From Nakamurella sp040546275 (GTDB lineage: Bacteria > Actinomycetota > Actinomycetes > Mycobacteriales > Nakamurellaceae), in contig NZ_JBEPNO010000023.1 of NCBI RefSeq assembly GCF_040546275.1, forward strand, positions 1 to 64,000: 64,000 nucleotides of DNA, written 5' to 3'. Positions within the stretch are counted from its first letter, which is position 1, and each line of letters opens with the position of its first letter. Both the position numbers and the translations under genes were made by a program. Shown here piece by piece: positions 50,121 to 58,144 of the stretch. The notes beneath the pieces were generated by a model. The model was given only the letters and a program-made list of their open reading frames with translations, was not told where the DNA came from and did not search any database.

Positions 50121-51005
50121 TCATCGTCCGAGGACGAAGCGCAGGGTGGTACCGGGGCGGGCCTGGGCGGCGTGGTGCAGAGCGGACTCGTCGACCACGG
50201 CGATCACCGGGTAGCCGCCGGTGGTCGGGTGGTCGGCGAGGAACAGCACGGGTTGCCCGTCCTGCGGGATCTGGATGCTGCCGGTCACCACCCCTTCCGA
50301 CGGCAACTGCTCCGGACGTCTCCGCGGCAGTGCCGGGCCGGTGAGCCGGAGGCCGATGCGGTTGCTCGCCGGGCTGACCTGCCAGGCAGTGCCGGTCAAC
50401 AGCTCCAGCGCTTCGGGGGCAAACCAGTGGTCGCGGGGACCGAGCACGATCGGCAGCACGGGCGGCGGGTCGATCGTGTCGGGCCACGCGGTGGTGGCGG
50501 TGATCCCAGCATCGAGCATGGCCCCGATCGGTAGTCGTTGGCCCCGCTGCAACGCCGGTGGACCCAGACCGCTGAGCAGGTCGTGCGATCGACTGCCGAG
50601 CACCTCCGCCACCGCGATGCCACCGCGGACGGCGAGATAGCTGCGCACCCCCGCCGAGCAGGTTCCGAGCTGCACGACTGCGCCGGCCGGTACCTGCAGC
50701 ACTCGGCCCATCGATGCCGGATGGCCGTCCACCGTGATGGGCGCCGGTGCGCCCGTGACGGCCAGCACGACGCTGCTGCCGGAGAGTCCGAGCACTCGTA
50801 GTCGGGGGCCGGTGAGAGTGGTTTCCAGCACGGCGAACCCGGGTGGGTTGCCGACGAGTTGATTGGCGAGGTCGGCACCGGGTCGATCCAGGGCACCGGA
50901 GGGCGGAACACCGAGGTGGGCCATCCCGGGTCGGCCGTGATCCTGCACCGTGGTCAGCGGACCGGGCGTCAGGACCTCGAGCGCCTGCATGTCGGAAGAC
51001 GTCAT
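50121..51005 (-). CDS. pxpC: 5-oxoprolinase subunit C (biotin-dependent carboxyltransferase family)
   Basis: 294 residues from the ATG at 51005, which overlaps the stop of pxpB (ATGA). Begins LEVLTPGPLTTVQDHGRPGMAHLGVPPSGALDRPGADLANQLVGNPP, the family hallmark. Ends with LFLADHPTTGGYPVIAVVDESALHHAAQ. Forms the ATP-dependent 5-oxoproline-cleaving complex with PxpA and PxpB, returning glutamate from spontaneously formed pyroglutamate. Confidence 0.93.
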   Translation of the reverse strand: MTSSDMQALEVLTPGPLTTVQDHGRPGMAHLGVPPSGALDRPGADLANQLVGNPPGFAVLETTLTGPRLRVLGLSGSSVVLAVTGAPAPITVDGHPASMGRVLQVPAGAVVQLGTCSAGVRSYLAVRGGIAVAEVLGSRSHDLLSGLGPPALQRGQRLPIGAMLDAGITATTAWPDTIDPPPVLPIVLGPRDHWFAPEALELLTGTAWQVSPASNRIGLRLTGPALPRRRPEQLPSEGVVTGSIQIPQDGQPVLFLADHPTTGGYPVIAVVDESALHHAAQARPGTTLRFVLGR

Positions 51006-51628
51006 CGATCGGCGTCCACGAAACGCACCGTCTGGCCGGGGCTGACGAGCGCGGCCGGATCCCGGTCGACGTCGAACATCATGGTCGTCGTCGTGCCCAG
51101 CAGGTGCCACCCACCGGGGCTCCGGCGTGGGTAGACGGCGCAGTAGTCGTCCGCGATGGCCACCGACCCGGCGGGCACAGCCGGACGTGGGGTGTCGAGA
51201 CGCGGCAGGCGCAGGGCCGGGTCGAGTCCGGTCAGGTAGGCGAAGCCGGGGGCGAACCCGGTGAAGGCGGCCCGGTAGGTCGCGCCCTGATGACGCCGGA
51301 CGATCTCCGCGACGGCGAATCCGGTGGCTGCGGCGACGATGGACAGATCGGGGCCGTCGTAGCGAACGGGCAGCTCCACGACGGGCAGCTGCGCTTCGGT
51401 CGGGGCCAGGTCCGGCTGATCGGGGAGGGCAGCCAACAGAACAACCAGAGCCTGGGCGTCCGAGGCCTGGATCAGCACGGTCCGGGCGCCCGGCACCACC
51501 TCGCGCACCTGGATCCCGAGGTCCGACGCCACCCGCCGGACGGTCAGCGCCATGAGCGCAACGTCGGGCCCATCCGGGCGGAGCTCCAGCAGAGCACCGG
51601 TACGACCGACCCGGACGAACTCGATCAC
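51002..51628 (-). CDS. pxpB: 5-oxoprolinase subunit B
   Basis: 208 residues from a GTG (51628) inside the stop of pxpA (GTGA). Shows the PxpB/KipI pattern: AAATGFAVAEIVRRHQGATYRAAFTGFAPGFAYLTGLDPALRLPRLDTPRPAVPAGSVAIADDYCAVYPRRSPGGWHLLGTT, given here as the run from residue 115 onward. Acts with PxpC and PxpA in pyroglutamate hydrolysis. Confidence 0.92.
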   Translation of the reverse strand: MIEFVRVGRTGALLELRPDGPDVALMALTVRRVASDLGIQVREVVPGARTVLIQASDAQALVVLLAALPDQPDLAPTEAQLPVVELPVRYDGPDLSIVAAATGFAVAEIVRRHQGATYRAAFTGFAPGFAYLTGLDPALRLPRLDTPRPAVPAGSVAIADDYCAVYPRRSPGGWHLLGTTTTMMFDVDRDPAALVSPGQTVRFVDADR

Positions 51629-52413
51629 GCAAACGCCTCCAGGGCAGCGCCCGCACCCCGCAGGGCCTCGCGGGTCCCGATGGCGAGCGCGACCGCGCCG
51701 GGGGTGTCGCCGTGCAGGCACAGCGAGCGGGCGGCCAGCCGGACGACTTCACCGGTCACCGCGACGACCTCCCCGTCGCGTGCCATCCGGACCGCGCGGG
51801 CGGACACCTCCGCGACGTCGTGCAGCACGCTGCCGGGGACCGAACGCGGCGCCAACGCGCCGTCGGCGGTATAGCCACGGTCGGGGAAAGCCTCGGTCAC
51901 GGTGGGCAGACCCGCCTCGGCGGCGAGCTGCAACACGACCGAGCCGGGCAGCGACAGCACCGGCAGTTCCTTGGCGAAGGCCAGGATGCCGTCGATCAGC
52001 GCACTGCCGTGCACTTCGTCCCGAGCTGCCCGGTTGTACAGCGCCCCATGGGCTTTCACGTAACTGACCCGAGTGCCGCAGGACCGGGCGATCCCCGCCA
52101 GGGCGCCGATCTGATAGGTGACCTCGTCACGCAGCTCGTCCCGGTCGACGTCCAGATCGCGGCGCCCGAAACCGGCCAGGTCGCGGTACCCGACGTGCGC
52201 GCCGATCCGGACGTCGCGGGCGGCGGCCAGCTCGCAGACCCGCCGCATCGTCCGCGGATCGCCGGCGTGGAAGCCGCACGCGACGTTGGCCGACGTCACC
52301 ACGTCCAGCAGCGCCGCGTCATCCGTCATCCGCCACGCGCCGAACCCCTCACCCAGATCTGCGTTGAGGTCGATCAGAAGGCGCTCCCCGCTCGTCGCTC
52401 GTACCTCGCTCAT
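51625..52413 (-). CDS. pxpA: 5-oxoprolinase subunit A (LamB/YcsF family)
   Basis: 262 residues from the ATG at 52413 (an upstream TTG/ATG pair is less likely). Motifs: IDLNADLGEGFGAWRMTDD, SANVACGFHAGDPRTMRR, GAHVGYRDLAGFGRR and VKAHGALYN. First gene of the fully overlapping pxpA-pxpB-pxpC operon. The promoter must lie in 52414-52457, just before the dispersed repeat. Confidence 0.94.
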   Translation of the reverse strand: MSEVRATSGERLLIDLNADLGEGFGAWRMTDDAALLDVVTSANVACGFHAGDPRTMRRVCELAAARDVRIGAHVGYRDLAGFGRRDLDVDRDELRDEVTYQIGALAGIARSCGTRVSYVKAHGALYNRAARDEVHGSALIDGILAFAKELPVLSLPGSVVLQLAAEAGLPTVTEAFPDRGYTADGALAPRSVPGSVLHDVAEVSARAVRMARDGEVVAVTGEVVRLAARSLCLHGDTPGAVALAIGTREALRGAGAALEAFA

Positions 52414-52457
52414 GCCTAGCAAGATAGCGGTGCCCGCTGGTCGGGTGACCGTTCACT

Positions 52458-52538
52458 GCGCATACAGTTCTGCCCGGCGCAGACAGGAATGCCCAAAAAT
52501 GTCCTCGCGAGGGTCAAATCGGGCAGTTTGATCTGCGC
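52458..52538. repeat. Dispersed inverted-end repeat, copy 3 (81 bp)
   Basis: Starts GCGCATACAGTTCTGCCCG (18 of 19 identical to 14135-14153), has the inner partner CGGGCAG at 52520-52526, and ends CTGCGCG. It lies between the pxpA start and a truncated ATPase gene. Same length as the copy at 14135. Confidence 0.7.
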
Positions 52539-52566
52539 GGCTCCCCTTGATGTCACCTTCACCCGC

Positions 52567-52914
52567 GTGGACTCCAGGCTGGTCGGCCGTGAAACGGTGC
52601 TCGACCAGGCCCGGCGCGTCCTGGCGACTGCCGGCGGTGTCCTGCTCGAAGGACCGGCCGGAATCGGGAAAACGTCTGTCTGGCAGGTGCTCGGGGCCGA
52701 GCCGGAAGCGGCCGGCTCGGTGGTGCTGTCCGCGGCCCCGACCGAGTCCGAACGGCGGCTCCCCTGCAGCGCTCTCGCCGACCTGGATCAGCCGAGCGAA
52801 CGCGCCCTCGCCTTTGCGCTCCGCCGCTTGAGCAGGGCACCGGCCCTGCTGCTTGCGGTGCGCACCGAAGGGTCGGAGCCGCCGGTCGCGGGCGGTGGGC
52901 TTACCGGGTGGTGA
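52567..52914 (+). pseudogene. Truncated LuxR-family (LAL) ATPase regulator
   Basis: The frame reads LVGRETVLDQARRVLATAGGVLLEGPAGIGKTSVW (Walker A), then VLSAAPTESERRLPCSALADL, exactly as in large LuxR/MalT-type ATPases of 800-1000 residues. It then jumps directly to PSERALAFALRRLSRAPALLLAVRTEG, which in intact members lies after a 60-residue segment containing Walker B. It ends shortly after. The TPR-like and HTH regions are absent. A deletion remnant, not functional. Start shown is the first plausible GTG. Confidence 0.7.
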
Positions 52915-53485
52915 GGTCCGGACAGTAGGCGGCGACGGCGGCGCGGACGAGTTGGTCGGCCGAGCCCTGGCCCTGGATCTGGCCGGCGAGGGTGCCGACG
53001 GCGTCGTGCACCGACGGATCGATCTTCAGCGCGGCGCAGACGGCCTGACCGGTGGCCGCCAACTGCGCGGCGCTCCGGCCCGGGTACGCCGCTCTTGCGA
53101 GATCGTGATACCTGGTCGCGGACGACGCTGTCAGGCGCGGTGGTGCCGATGCCGTTGACATCGCGCGCGAAGTGGCGGTGGCCGTCGACATCGCGCTGGA
53201 GGTGGCGGTGGTCGTCGACATCGCGCTGGAGGTGGCGGCGGTCGTCGACATCGCGCTGGAGGTGGCGGCGGTCGTCGACATCGCGCTGGAGGTGGCGGTG
53301 GTCGCCACCGTGACAACGACAGCCGGCGGGGACACCGATGCCGCAGACGGGGACCCGACGGACGGTGCGGCGCAGGACGCGAGCGAGAGGGCCAGCAGCG
53401 CGGAGGTGGCGCCCCGCCGGTATCGCTTTCCCCCGCACTTCCAGCGTGCCCACCGGATGGAGTGCCGGGCCCTGGGTGCGGTCAT
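52901..53485 (-). CDS. DUF732-type lipoprotein with 30-bp repeat linker
   Basis: 194 residues from the ATG at 53485 (an in-frame GTG at 53494 is closer to the GGAGG). The signal peptide ends in the lipobox LLALSLASC. A Thr/Ser/Ala linker of five MSTTAATSSA-like decapeptides follows. The last 80 residues (AAYPGRSAAQLAATGQAVCAALKID, then AAVAAYCPDLTTR with paired cysteines) match DUF732, an actinobacterial secreted domain of unknown function. Its stop codon overlaps the end of the convergent ATPase remnant. Confidence 0.75.
   Translation of the reverse strand: MTAPRARHSIRWARWKCGGKRYRRGATSALLALSLASCAAPSVGSPSAASVSPPAVVVTVATTATSSAMSTTAATSSAMSTTAATSSAMSTTTATSSAMSTATATSRAMSTASAPPRLTASSATRYHDLARAAYPGRSAAQLAATGQAVCAALKIDPSVHDAVGTLAGQIQGQGSADQLVRAAVAAYCPDLTTR
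53155..53304. repeat. 30-bp tandem repeat in the DUF732 lipoprotein
   Basis: Five copies of a 30-bp unit containing CATCGCGCTGGAGGTGGCGG, three of them nearly identical, encode the Thr/Ser/Ala linker on the minus strand. Confidence 0.9.
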
Positions 53486-53682
53486 GCCAGTCACGATCCT
53501 CCGTCCGCGGGTCCGGAGTCCAGCCATTGTGATGTTCCAGCCCGCCGGTCGACCCCTACCGCCGGGGCCGAGCCCGGCAGTTCTCAAGTTCTGCTGATCT
53601 GGCCCTGCTAGCTTGCAGAAGAAGAGGCTGAGGTGTCTGCACGCGCATGCGTTGCAGTCTCGGCGGTTCGGAGGAAATAGGC

Positions 53683-54609
53683 GTGGTCATCGCCGTGATC
53701 GCTGCCCTGACCAGCGCTTTCTGTTTTGCGCTCGGGGCCGCGCTGCAGCATCGGGAGGCTCTGGTCGTCCCGTCGGCCCATGTGGCCGACGTGCGGCTGC
53801 TGTGGAAGCTGTGCCGGCGTCCCTGGTGGCTGGCCGGCACCGTCGCGGATCTGGGCTCCATGACCCTGCACATCTTTGCGCTCTCGCTCGGCACGCTGGC
53901 TCTGGTCCAGCCGCTCGGTGTCACGGGGCTGGTGTTCGCCATACCGCTCGCGGCACTGCTACGCAGGCAGCGAATCCGTCGGCTGGACATCGTGGCCGCG
54001 CTGGCAGTGGTCGCGGGTCTGATCACCCTCCTGAAGACCCTGCCGTCGAATCCCACGACGGCGCTGCCGTCCGCCTTGTCGGTCATCTGGATGGTGGCTG
54101 CCGTGCTCGGCCTGGTCTCCGCGCTGACGCTGGGCGCCCACTTCGCTCCGGGACGACCTCGTGCCCTGCTGCTAGCCGCAGCGGCAGGCACCGCCTTCGG
54201 AATGACGGCAGTGCTGGTGCGGACGCTCCTCCTGGCCAGCAGGGAGCCAGGATCGGCTCCGGTGGTCGTCGCCGTCTCCATTGCCATCGCGCTGCTCGGA
54301 CCGTACGGATATCTGCTGCTGCAGGGGGCTTATCGTGCCGGGCACTTTGCTGCGTCCATCGCCGCCACCACCGTGCTCAACCCACTCGTCGCGGTGCTGG
54401 CCGGTGGCCTGTTGCTGCACGAGAAGTTGCCGTCCGGGACGTCTGCCCTCGTCCTGATCGCTGCCGCTGCGGTCGTCATCTGCGGAGGCGTCGCCCTGCT
54501 CGTCCGCTCGCCGGCGATCCTGAGTCTGGCGCCAACGGAAGAATGCCCGGAGCACCATGCGGAGACGGAGCAGGCCCACGTTCCGGCGATGGCCGGTGCA
54601 CGCGGCTAG
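53683..54609 (+). CDS. DMT (EamA-like) multi-pass transporter
   Basis: 308 residues from a GTG 8 nt after GGAGG; an in-frame ATG 12 codons upstream lacks a ribosome-binding site. Nine or ten hydrophobic helices in two half-repeats: ALTSAFCFALGAALQHREAL, TLALVQPLGVTGLVFAIPLAALL, then TVLNPLVAVLAGGLLLHEKLPSG. The last motif is the classical end of DMT/EamA or magnesium-transporter-like (NIPA) proteins. Substrate unknown; the HisGlu-rich tail (EECPEHHAETEQAH) could bind metal. Confidence 0.85.
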   Translation: MVIAVIAALTSAFCFALGAALQHREALVVPSAHVADVRLLWKLCRRPWWLAGTVADLGSMTLHIFALSLGTLALVQPLGVTGLVFAIPLAALLRRQRIRRLDIVAALAVVAGLITLLKTLPSNPTTALPSALSVIWMVAAVLGLVSALTLGAHFAPGRPRALLLAAAAGTAFGMTAVLVRTLLLASREPGSAPVVVAVSIAIALLGPYGYLLLQGAYRAGHFAASIAATTVLNPLVAVLAGGLLLHEKLPSGTSALVLIAAAAVVICGGVALLVRSPAILSLAPTEECPEHHAETEQAHVPAMAGARG

Positions 54610-54634
54610 CTGGTCCAGCTGGTCCGGCTCCAGG

Positions 54635-55312
54635 TCACCGGCCCGGACGTGCCGGAAGCGCGTGCATGAGGATGCGGGTGGTGGCGACCGCTGCAGCGAA
54701 GACGAGTACCCACAGGTACAGCTCGTAGGGGAGCCGCACGGTCTCGAAATCGAAGGGCCACAGCAGGATGAGGCCGGGGCCGGTACTGATGTCCCGGACG
54801 AAGTGCAGCAGCACCCCGATCGCCAGACCACCGACCAGCGCCCGTCGTCCGCGGACCAGGAGAGCGATCACCGCGAGCACGCCAACGGTGAAGAGCGAGT
54901 GGCTGTAGGGGCGACCGCCGTCGGCGATGTGCGGAAGGCCCGCGTACAGCGGGATGTGGTCGATGTCGACGGCCATCGAGGCGATCAACGCCGAGAAGGT
55001 CGCGAACGGATTGCGTTGCAGCCATCGCGGTCCCGCGATGGCCAGCAGCACCAGCGCGGACGTGGAGAGGTGGGCGGGCTCGTCCAGCAGTCCGCTGATC
55101 GGCACCGACCAACGCCGGGCGTTCTGCGCCAGGTCGAGGGCGACGATCAGCAGCACCAGAACGCATGGCGACCACACCCATCGTGTCGTGCGGGCGAGCC
55201 ACTCCGCGCCCGCGTTGGCAGCCTGGAATCTCCGGGTGATCGGTTCGCTCGCCGACACGTCGGGAGCCGGGGTGGCAAGACTTTCGTCACCCGTGTCAGC
55301 GCGTCCGTTCAT
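54635..55312 (-). CDS. Membrane-bound metal-dependent hydrolase (DUF457/YdjM-like)
   Basis: 225 residues from the ATG at 55312. About 60 soluble N-terminal residues precede a membrane core with family landmarks: LLDEPAHLSTSALVLLA (metal-binding DExxH), ASMAVDIDHIPLYAGLP (DxDH) and GRPYSHSLFTV, ending with LLHFVRDISTGPGLILLWPF. The related E. coli YdjM is an SOS-induced inner-membrane protein. It is coupled by ATGA to the SDR gene upstream, so the two likely act in one envelope process. Confidence 0.85.
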   Translation of the reverse strand: MNGRADTGDESLATPAPDVSASEPITRRFQAANAGAEWLARTTRWVWSPCVLVLLIVALDLAQNARRWSVPISGLLDEPAHLSTSALVLLAIAGPRWLQRNPFATFSALIASMAVDIDHIPLYAGLPHIADGGRPYSHSLFTVGVLAVIALLVRGRRALVGGLAIGVLLHFVRDISTGPGLILLWPFDFETVRLPYELYLWVLVFAAAVATTRILMHALPARPGR

Positions 55313-56772
55313 GACACCGGCGGGCCGGCGGCGAACGCGTAGGAACCCGCCGGGCGGTGCGGACCGATCGGTGCCCGCTGACCCGGGATCCGGCGCTCGG
55401 GAAGACCGAGCACCGCACACTCCACGATCGAGCGGACCGTCAGGTCGTCGGGGGAGAAGCCGGAGGTCGGTTTGCTCTGTGCGAGAGCGAGATGGCGCCG
55501 GACGATGTCGGGTGACGTGGACGCGACCCGGTGCCGCCACATCGACCATCCGACCTGCTCGATCAGCGCCCGCAGATCGCCCGCCGGCGCCCCGGACGCC
55601 GCACTGCGGCAGAGCCCGACGATGAGCTCCGTCACCTCCGGCGCGCTGCTGCTGACCGGCCGGTGGACGTCGAGATCGGTGCAGGTGCCGGACTCCTCGA
55701 CGGAGAACGCTTCGAGGGCATTGAACAGGGGACTGAGACCGCCCGACACGATCGGGTCGTACAGGGCCGGGTAGGGGGCCTTTTCGTAGCCCGCCTCCGT
55801 ACCGCACAGGTAGAGCGGCGAAGCACTGCCCCGGCTGTCCACGACGCCCAGCGCCAGATCCATCAAACCGATCGGCCATCCGAGGTCCCGGATGGCGGCG
55901 AGGGTGAAAGTATTCGGCGAGGCATCCAATGCGGCCGACATCAACAGTTGTGCCGCTTCCCGCGCGGATTGGATGTAGAACATGGTTTCGAGGCTGTGGA
56001 GACGAATGGGCGAATTGGTCGACGACCATTCCTCGAGCCGGCGAAGAATGATCGAATTGTCGACGACGTGGGTGAAACGGACCGCCGACACCGTGATCGA
56101 GGTATCGACCGCGGCGCGCTCCAGCAGCCACTCGGTCATCTTCTTGGACGAGGAATAGACGTCGCGGCTGAACGGGCGCAACGCCTTCCCGGTCGAGGCA
56201 CAGGCCACGCGCATGCCGGGTCGGCCGGCGCAGGCGGCCAGGATGTTCGCCGTCCCGGTGACATTGGTGGATAGGGTGCGGTGGACCTCGAACTCGGCGC
56301 GGCCGGGATCGTGCTGGGCGGCAAGGTGATAGACGAGATCGGGCTGCAGTGTGCTGATCAACCCGGCCACCGCATCGGCGTCGCGGATGTCGACCTCGAG
56401 GTATTCCACGCCGTCGAAGCGCGGCCAGCGTGTCTCCAGACCCCGACTGATACTGACGACGCGCAAGGGTCCGAGGGAGATGAGCTCCCGCACGACGGCG
56501 CTGCCGATACAGCCCGTCCCACCCGTGACCAGGACCGTTGCGCCGGCGTGTAGTTGTCGCAGTCCTTCGGTGTGGACGTCGATACCGCGAGATGCGGTGT
56601 CCTGGAATCTCGAGAACTCCGCGCGCGCGGCGGCGGAGTTGGTGCTCAGCAAGCGGGTGGTCGCCGCAGCCAGGGCGGCCTGTTCCGCAGCGGTCAGATT
56701 GGTGCGGCCGGGTGGGACGACCCGCGCGAGTTCGGTGACGGCCTGGTCCGGGGTGAGGGCGGATGCTGTCAC
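55309..56772 (-). CDS. Extended SDR with N- and C-terminal extensions
   Basis: 487 residues from a GTG. An N-terminal helical extension of about 75 residues precedes the Rossmann core (ATVLVTGGTGCIGSAVV; YHLAAQHDPGRAEFE; YSSSKKMTEWL with the active Tyr/Lys). The sequence resembles CapD/FlaA1-like nucleotide-sugar epimerases. The final 130 residues (MWRHRVASTSPDIVRRHLA region) match nothing I know. Likely modifies a UDP- or lipid-linked sugar. The following gene is a membrane metal hydrolase, translated from an overlapping start. Confidence 0.8.
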   Translation of the reverse strand: MTASALTPDQAVTELARVVPPGRTNLTAAEQAALAAATTRLLSTNSAAARAEFSRFQDTASRGIDVHTEGLRQLHAGATVLVTGGTGCIGSAVVRELISLGPLRVVSISRGLETRWPRFDGVEYLEVDIRDADAVAGLISTLQPDLVYHLAAQHDPGRAEFEVHRTLSTNVTGTANILAACAGRPGMRVACASTGKALRPFSRDVYSSSKKMTEWLLERAAVDTSITVSAVRFTHVVDNSIILRRLEEWSSTNSPIRLHSLETMFYIQSAREAAQLLMSAALDASPNTFTLAAIRDLGWPIGLMDLALGVVDSRGSASPLYLCGTEAGYEKAPYPALYDPIVSGGLSPLFNALEAFSVEESGTCTDLDVHRPVSSSAPEVTELIVGLCRSAASGAPAGDLRALIEQVGWSMWRHRVASTSPDIVRRHLALAQSKPTSGFSPDDLTVRSIVECAVLGLPERRIPGQRAPIGPHRPAGSYAFAAGPPVS

Positions 56773-57238
56773 GCTGCGGTCTTCCGGCGAGTCGGACAGG
56801 TGTTGACAGGACGGCTGAGACGCATCTTGACCCCACTAGTCGATTGGTGCTGACCGGTACGGAGAGCCGCGTTCGACGGACTCTTCGGGTTGCGAGCCGC
56901 ACCGTTGGGGACGCAGGTGAATCTTCTCGGCTGCTTTGTCCGAATTCTTCGAATCCGGGCTCGCAATACCGATACCTTGCCGCTGGGCCGGCCGCACTGC
57001 GTCACAGGAAGGGTGGCTGGTGGAAGCCGGCCCAGATTATCACGCTCGGTGCGCTCTGGTTCATTCCAATGAGTGGCCTGGCCCACGATATCGGTGGGCA
57101 ACCCGGGGCAACCATCACCCTCCGTGCTCAATGGATCATGAAACTCGGCCGGCCGGACCGGAGCTGAAATCTATTCGCCGTCAGCTGTTCACCCCCGTGA
57201 AACTCTGGGGCTGCGAATACCGTTGCCCACGCCCGAGG
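56773..57238. other. 466-bp noncoding gap with lower GC
   Basis: No convincing gene. It separates the end of the glycosyltransferase/Wadjet operon from the start of the SDR operon, both on the minus strand. A TTGACA (56803-56808) is on the plus strand and has no partner gene. CCCC-N10-GGGG at about 57195-57212 could form a weak hairpin after the glycosyltransferase. It should hold the SDR promoter, but I cannot place it. Confidence 0.5.
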
Positions 57239-58144
57239 TCAGGCGCGGGCGGTGCTGCGTGGGCCGGCGTCGATCGCGTCGAGCAGGCCTGGCGCTCTGT
57301 CGCTGGAGAACTTGCGGGCGAAGAGGGTCGAGCCGGCCGCAGCGCGTTCCGTCAGCTTCGGCAGGTGGTCGATACGCATCCACTCGGGGCTCTTGCCCCC
57401 GCCGCCGGCCCAGTCGATGAACCACAGGTCCTCGGAGAAGGCGTGGGATTCGGCCCAGTCCGGGGCGAAGAGCGGCGAATTGAGGATGGTCGGGATGAAG
57501 GTTTCGTCCGGCGCCCAGCTGTGGCGCCAGAAGGCTCTCAGGTCGGGCCGGCTGTCGAAGGCGTCGACGAGCTGCTGCGCGTGGTGGCGGGCCAGGACCT
57601 TGTGCACCGACCCGCCGGCCGGCGCGACATCGGACGGGATCCGACGGGGGAGGGGGATGCGGATCATGTGCTGGCGCCAGGGCCGGTGCCGGTAGCGCAG
57701 TCGCGCCAGACCGCCGTCGCGGCCCCAGGGTGCCCGCGGCAGTGGATCGAACCCGACGATCGACCGGCCGTCGTGATCGTCGAGGTACGCGGCGATCCGC
57801 TCGGTGGACACGAGCGGGTAGTCACTCCCGCTCAGCGTGGCGATGTGGGTCGCGCTGGACTGGGCCAGCGCCGCCCGGTAGCCGGCGATCTCTGCCTCCA
57901 CCGCCATCCACCCCGCCCACGGCGTGGCGATCCGCGGCAGCACGGTGACACGGTCCGGGAGGCCGGCGGTCATCTGCTCGAACACCGGGTCTGCGGTGCG
58001 TCGATCGCAGTGCAGGAAGACCGGGAACGGGTCGAGCGCGTCGATGAGGCGGTGGACGTGGGCCGGATCCCGGTGGGTGAGCAGGATGCAGGCCAGGGCC
58101 GGGGCTGCGGCACCGGGGTGCGGCTGGTCGATCTGGCTGCTCAT
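57239..58144 (-). CDS. Core-2/I-branching (GT14-like) glycosyltransferase coupled to jetD
   Basis: 301 residues from an ATG that overlaps the jetD stop by 4 nt (ATGA). Family blocks in order: ACILLTHRDPAHVHRLIDAL, VFLHCDRRTADPVFEQM, TPWAGWMAVEAEIAGYRAAL, ATLSGSDYPL, FWRHSWAPDETFIPTIL (acceptor/base region), LWFIDWAGGGGKSPEWMRID and LFARKFSSD. Bacterial members transfer xylose, GlcNAc or similar to capsule, lipid or protein. No membrane span, so cytosolic. Its place as last cistron of a defence operon is unusual. An unrelated gene captured by read-through is the alternative. Confidence 0.85.
   Translation of the reverse strand: MSSQIDQPHPGAAAPALACILLTHRDPAHVHRLIDALDPFPVFLHCDRRTADPVFEQMTAGLPDRVTVLPRIATPWAGWMAVEAEIAGYRAALAQSSATHIATLSGSDYPLVSTERIAAYLDDHDGRSIVGFDPLPRAPWGRDGGLARLRYRHRPWRQHMIRIPLPRRIPSDVAPAGGSVHKVLARHHAQQLVDAFDSRPDLRAFWRHSWAPDETFIPTILNSPLFAPDWAESHAFSEDLWFIDWAGGGGKSPEWMRIDHLPKLTERAAAGSTLFARKFSSDRAPGLLDAIDAGPRSTARA

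Noticed and set aside
55313..56902. Minus-strand frame extending the membrane hydrolase to 755 residues
   Set aside because: It overlaps the SDR gene in another frame; the extension is Arg/Gly/Pro-rich without motifs, and a clean ATGA start exists at 55312.
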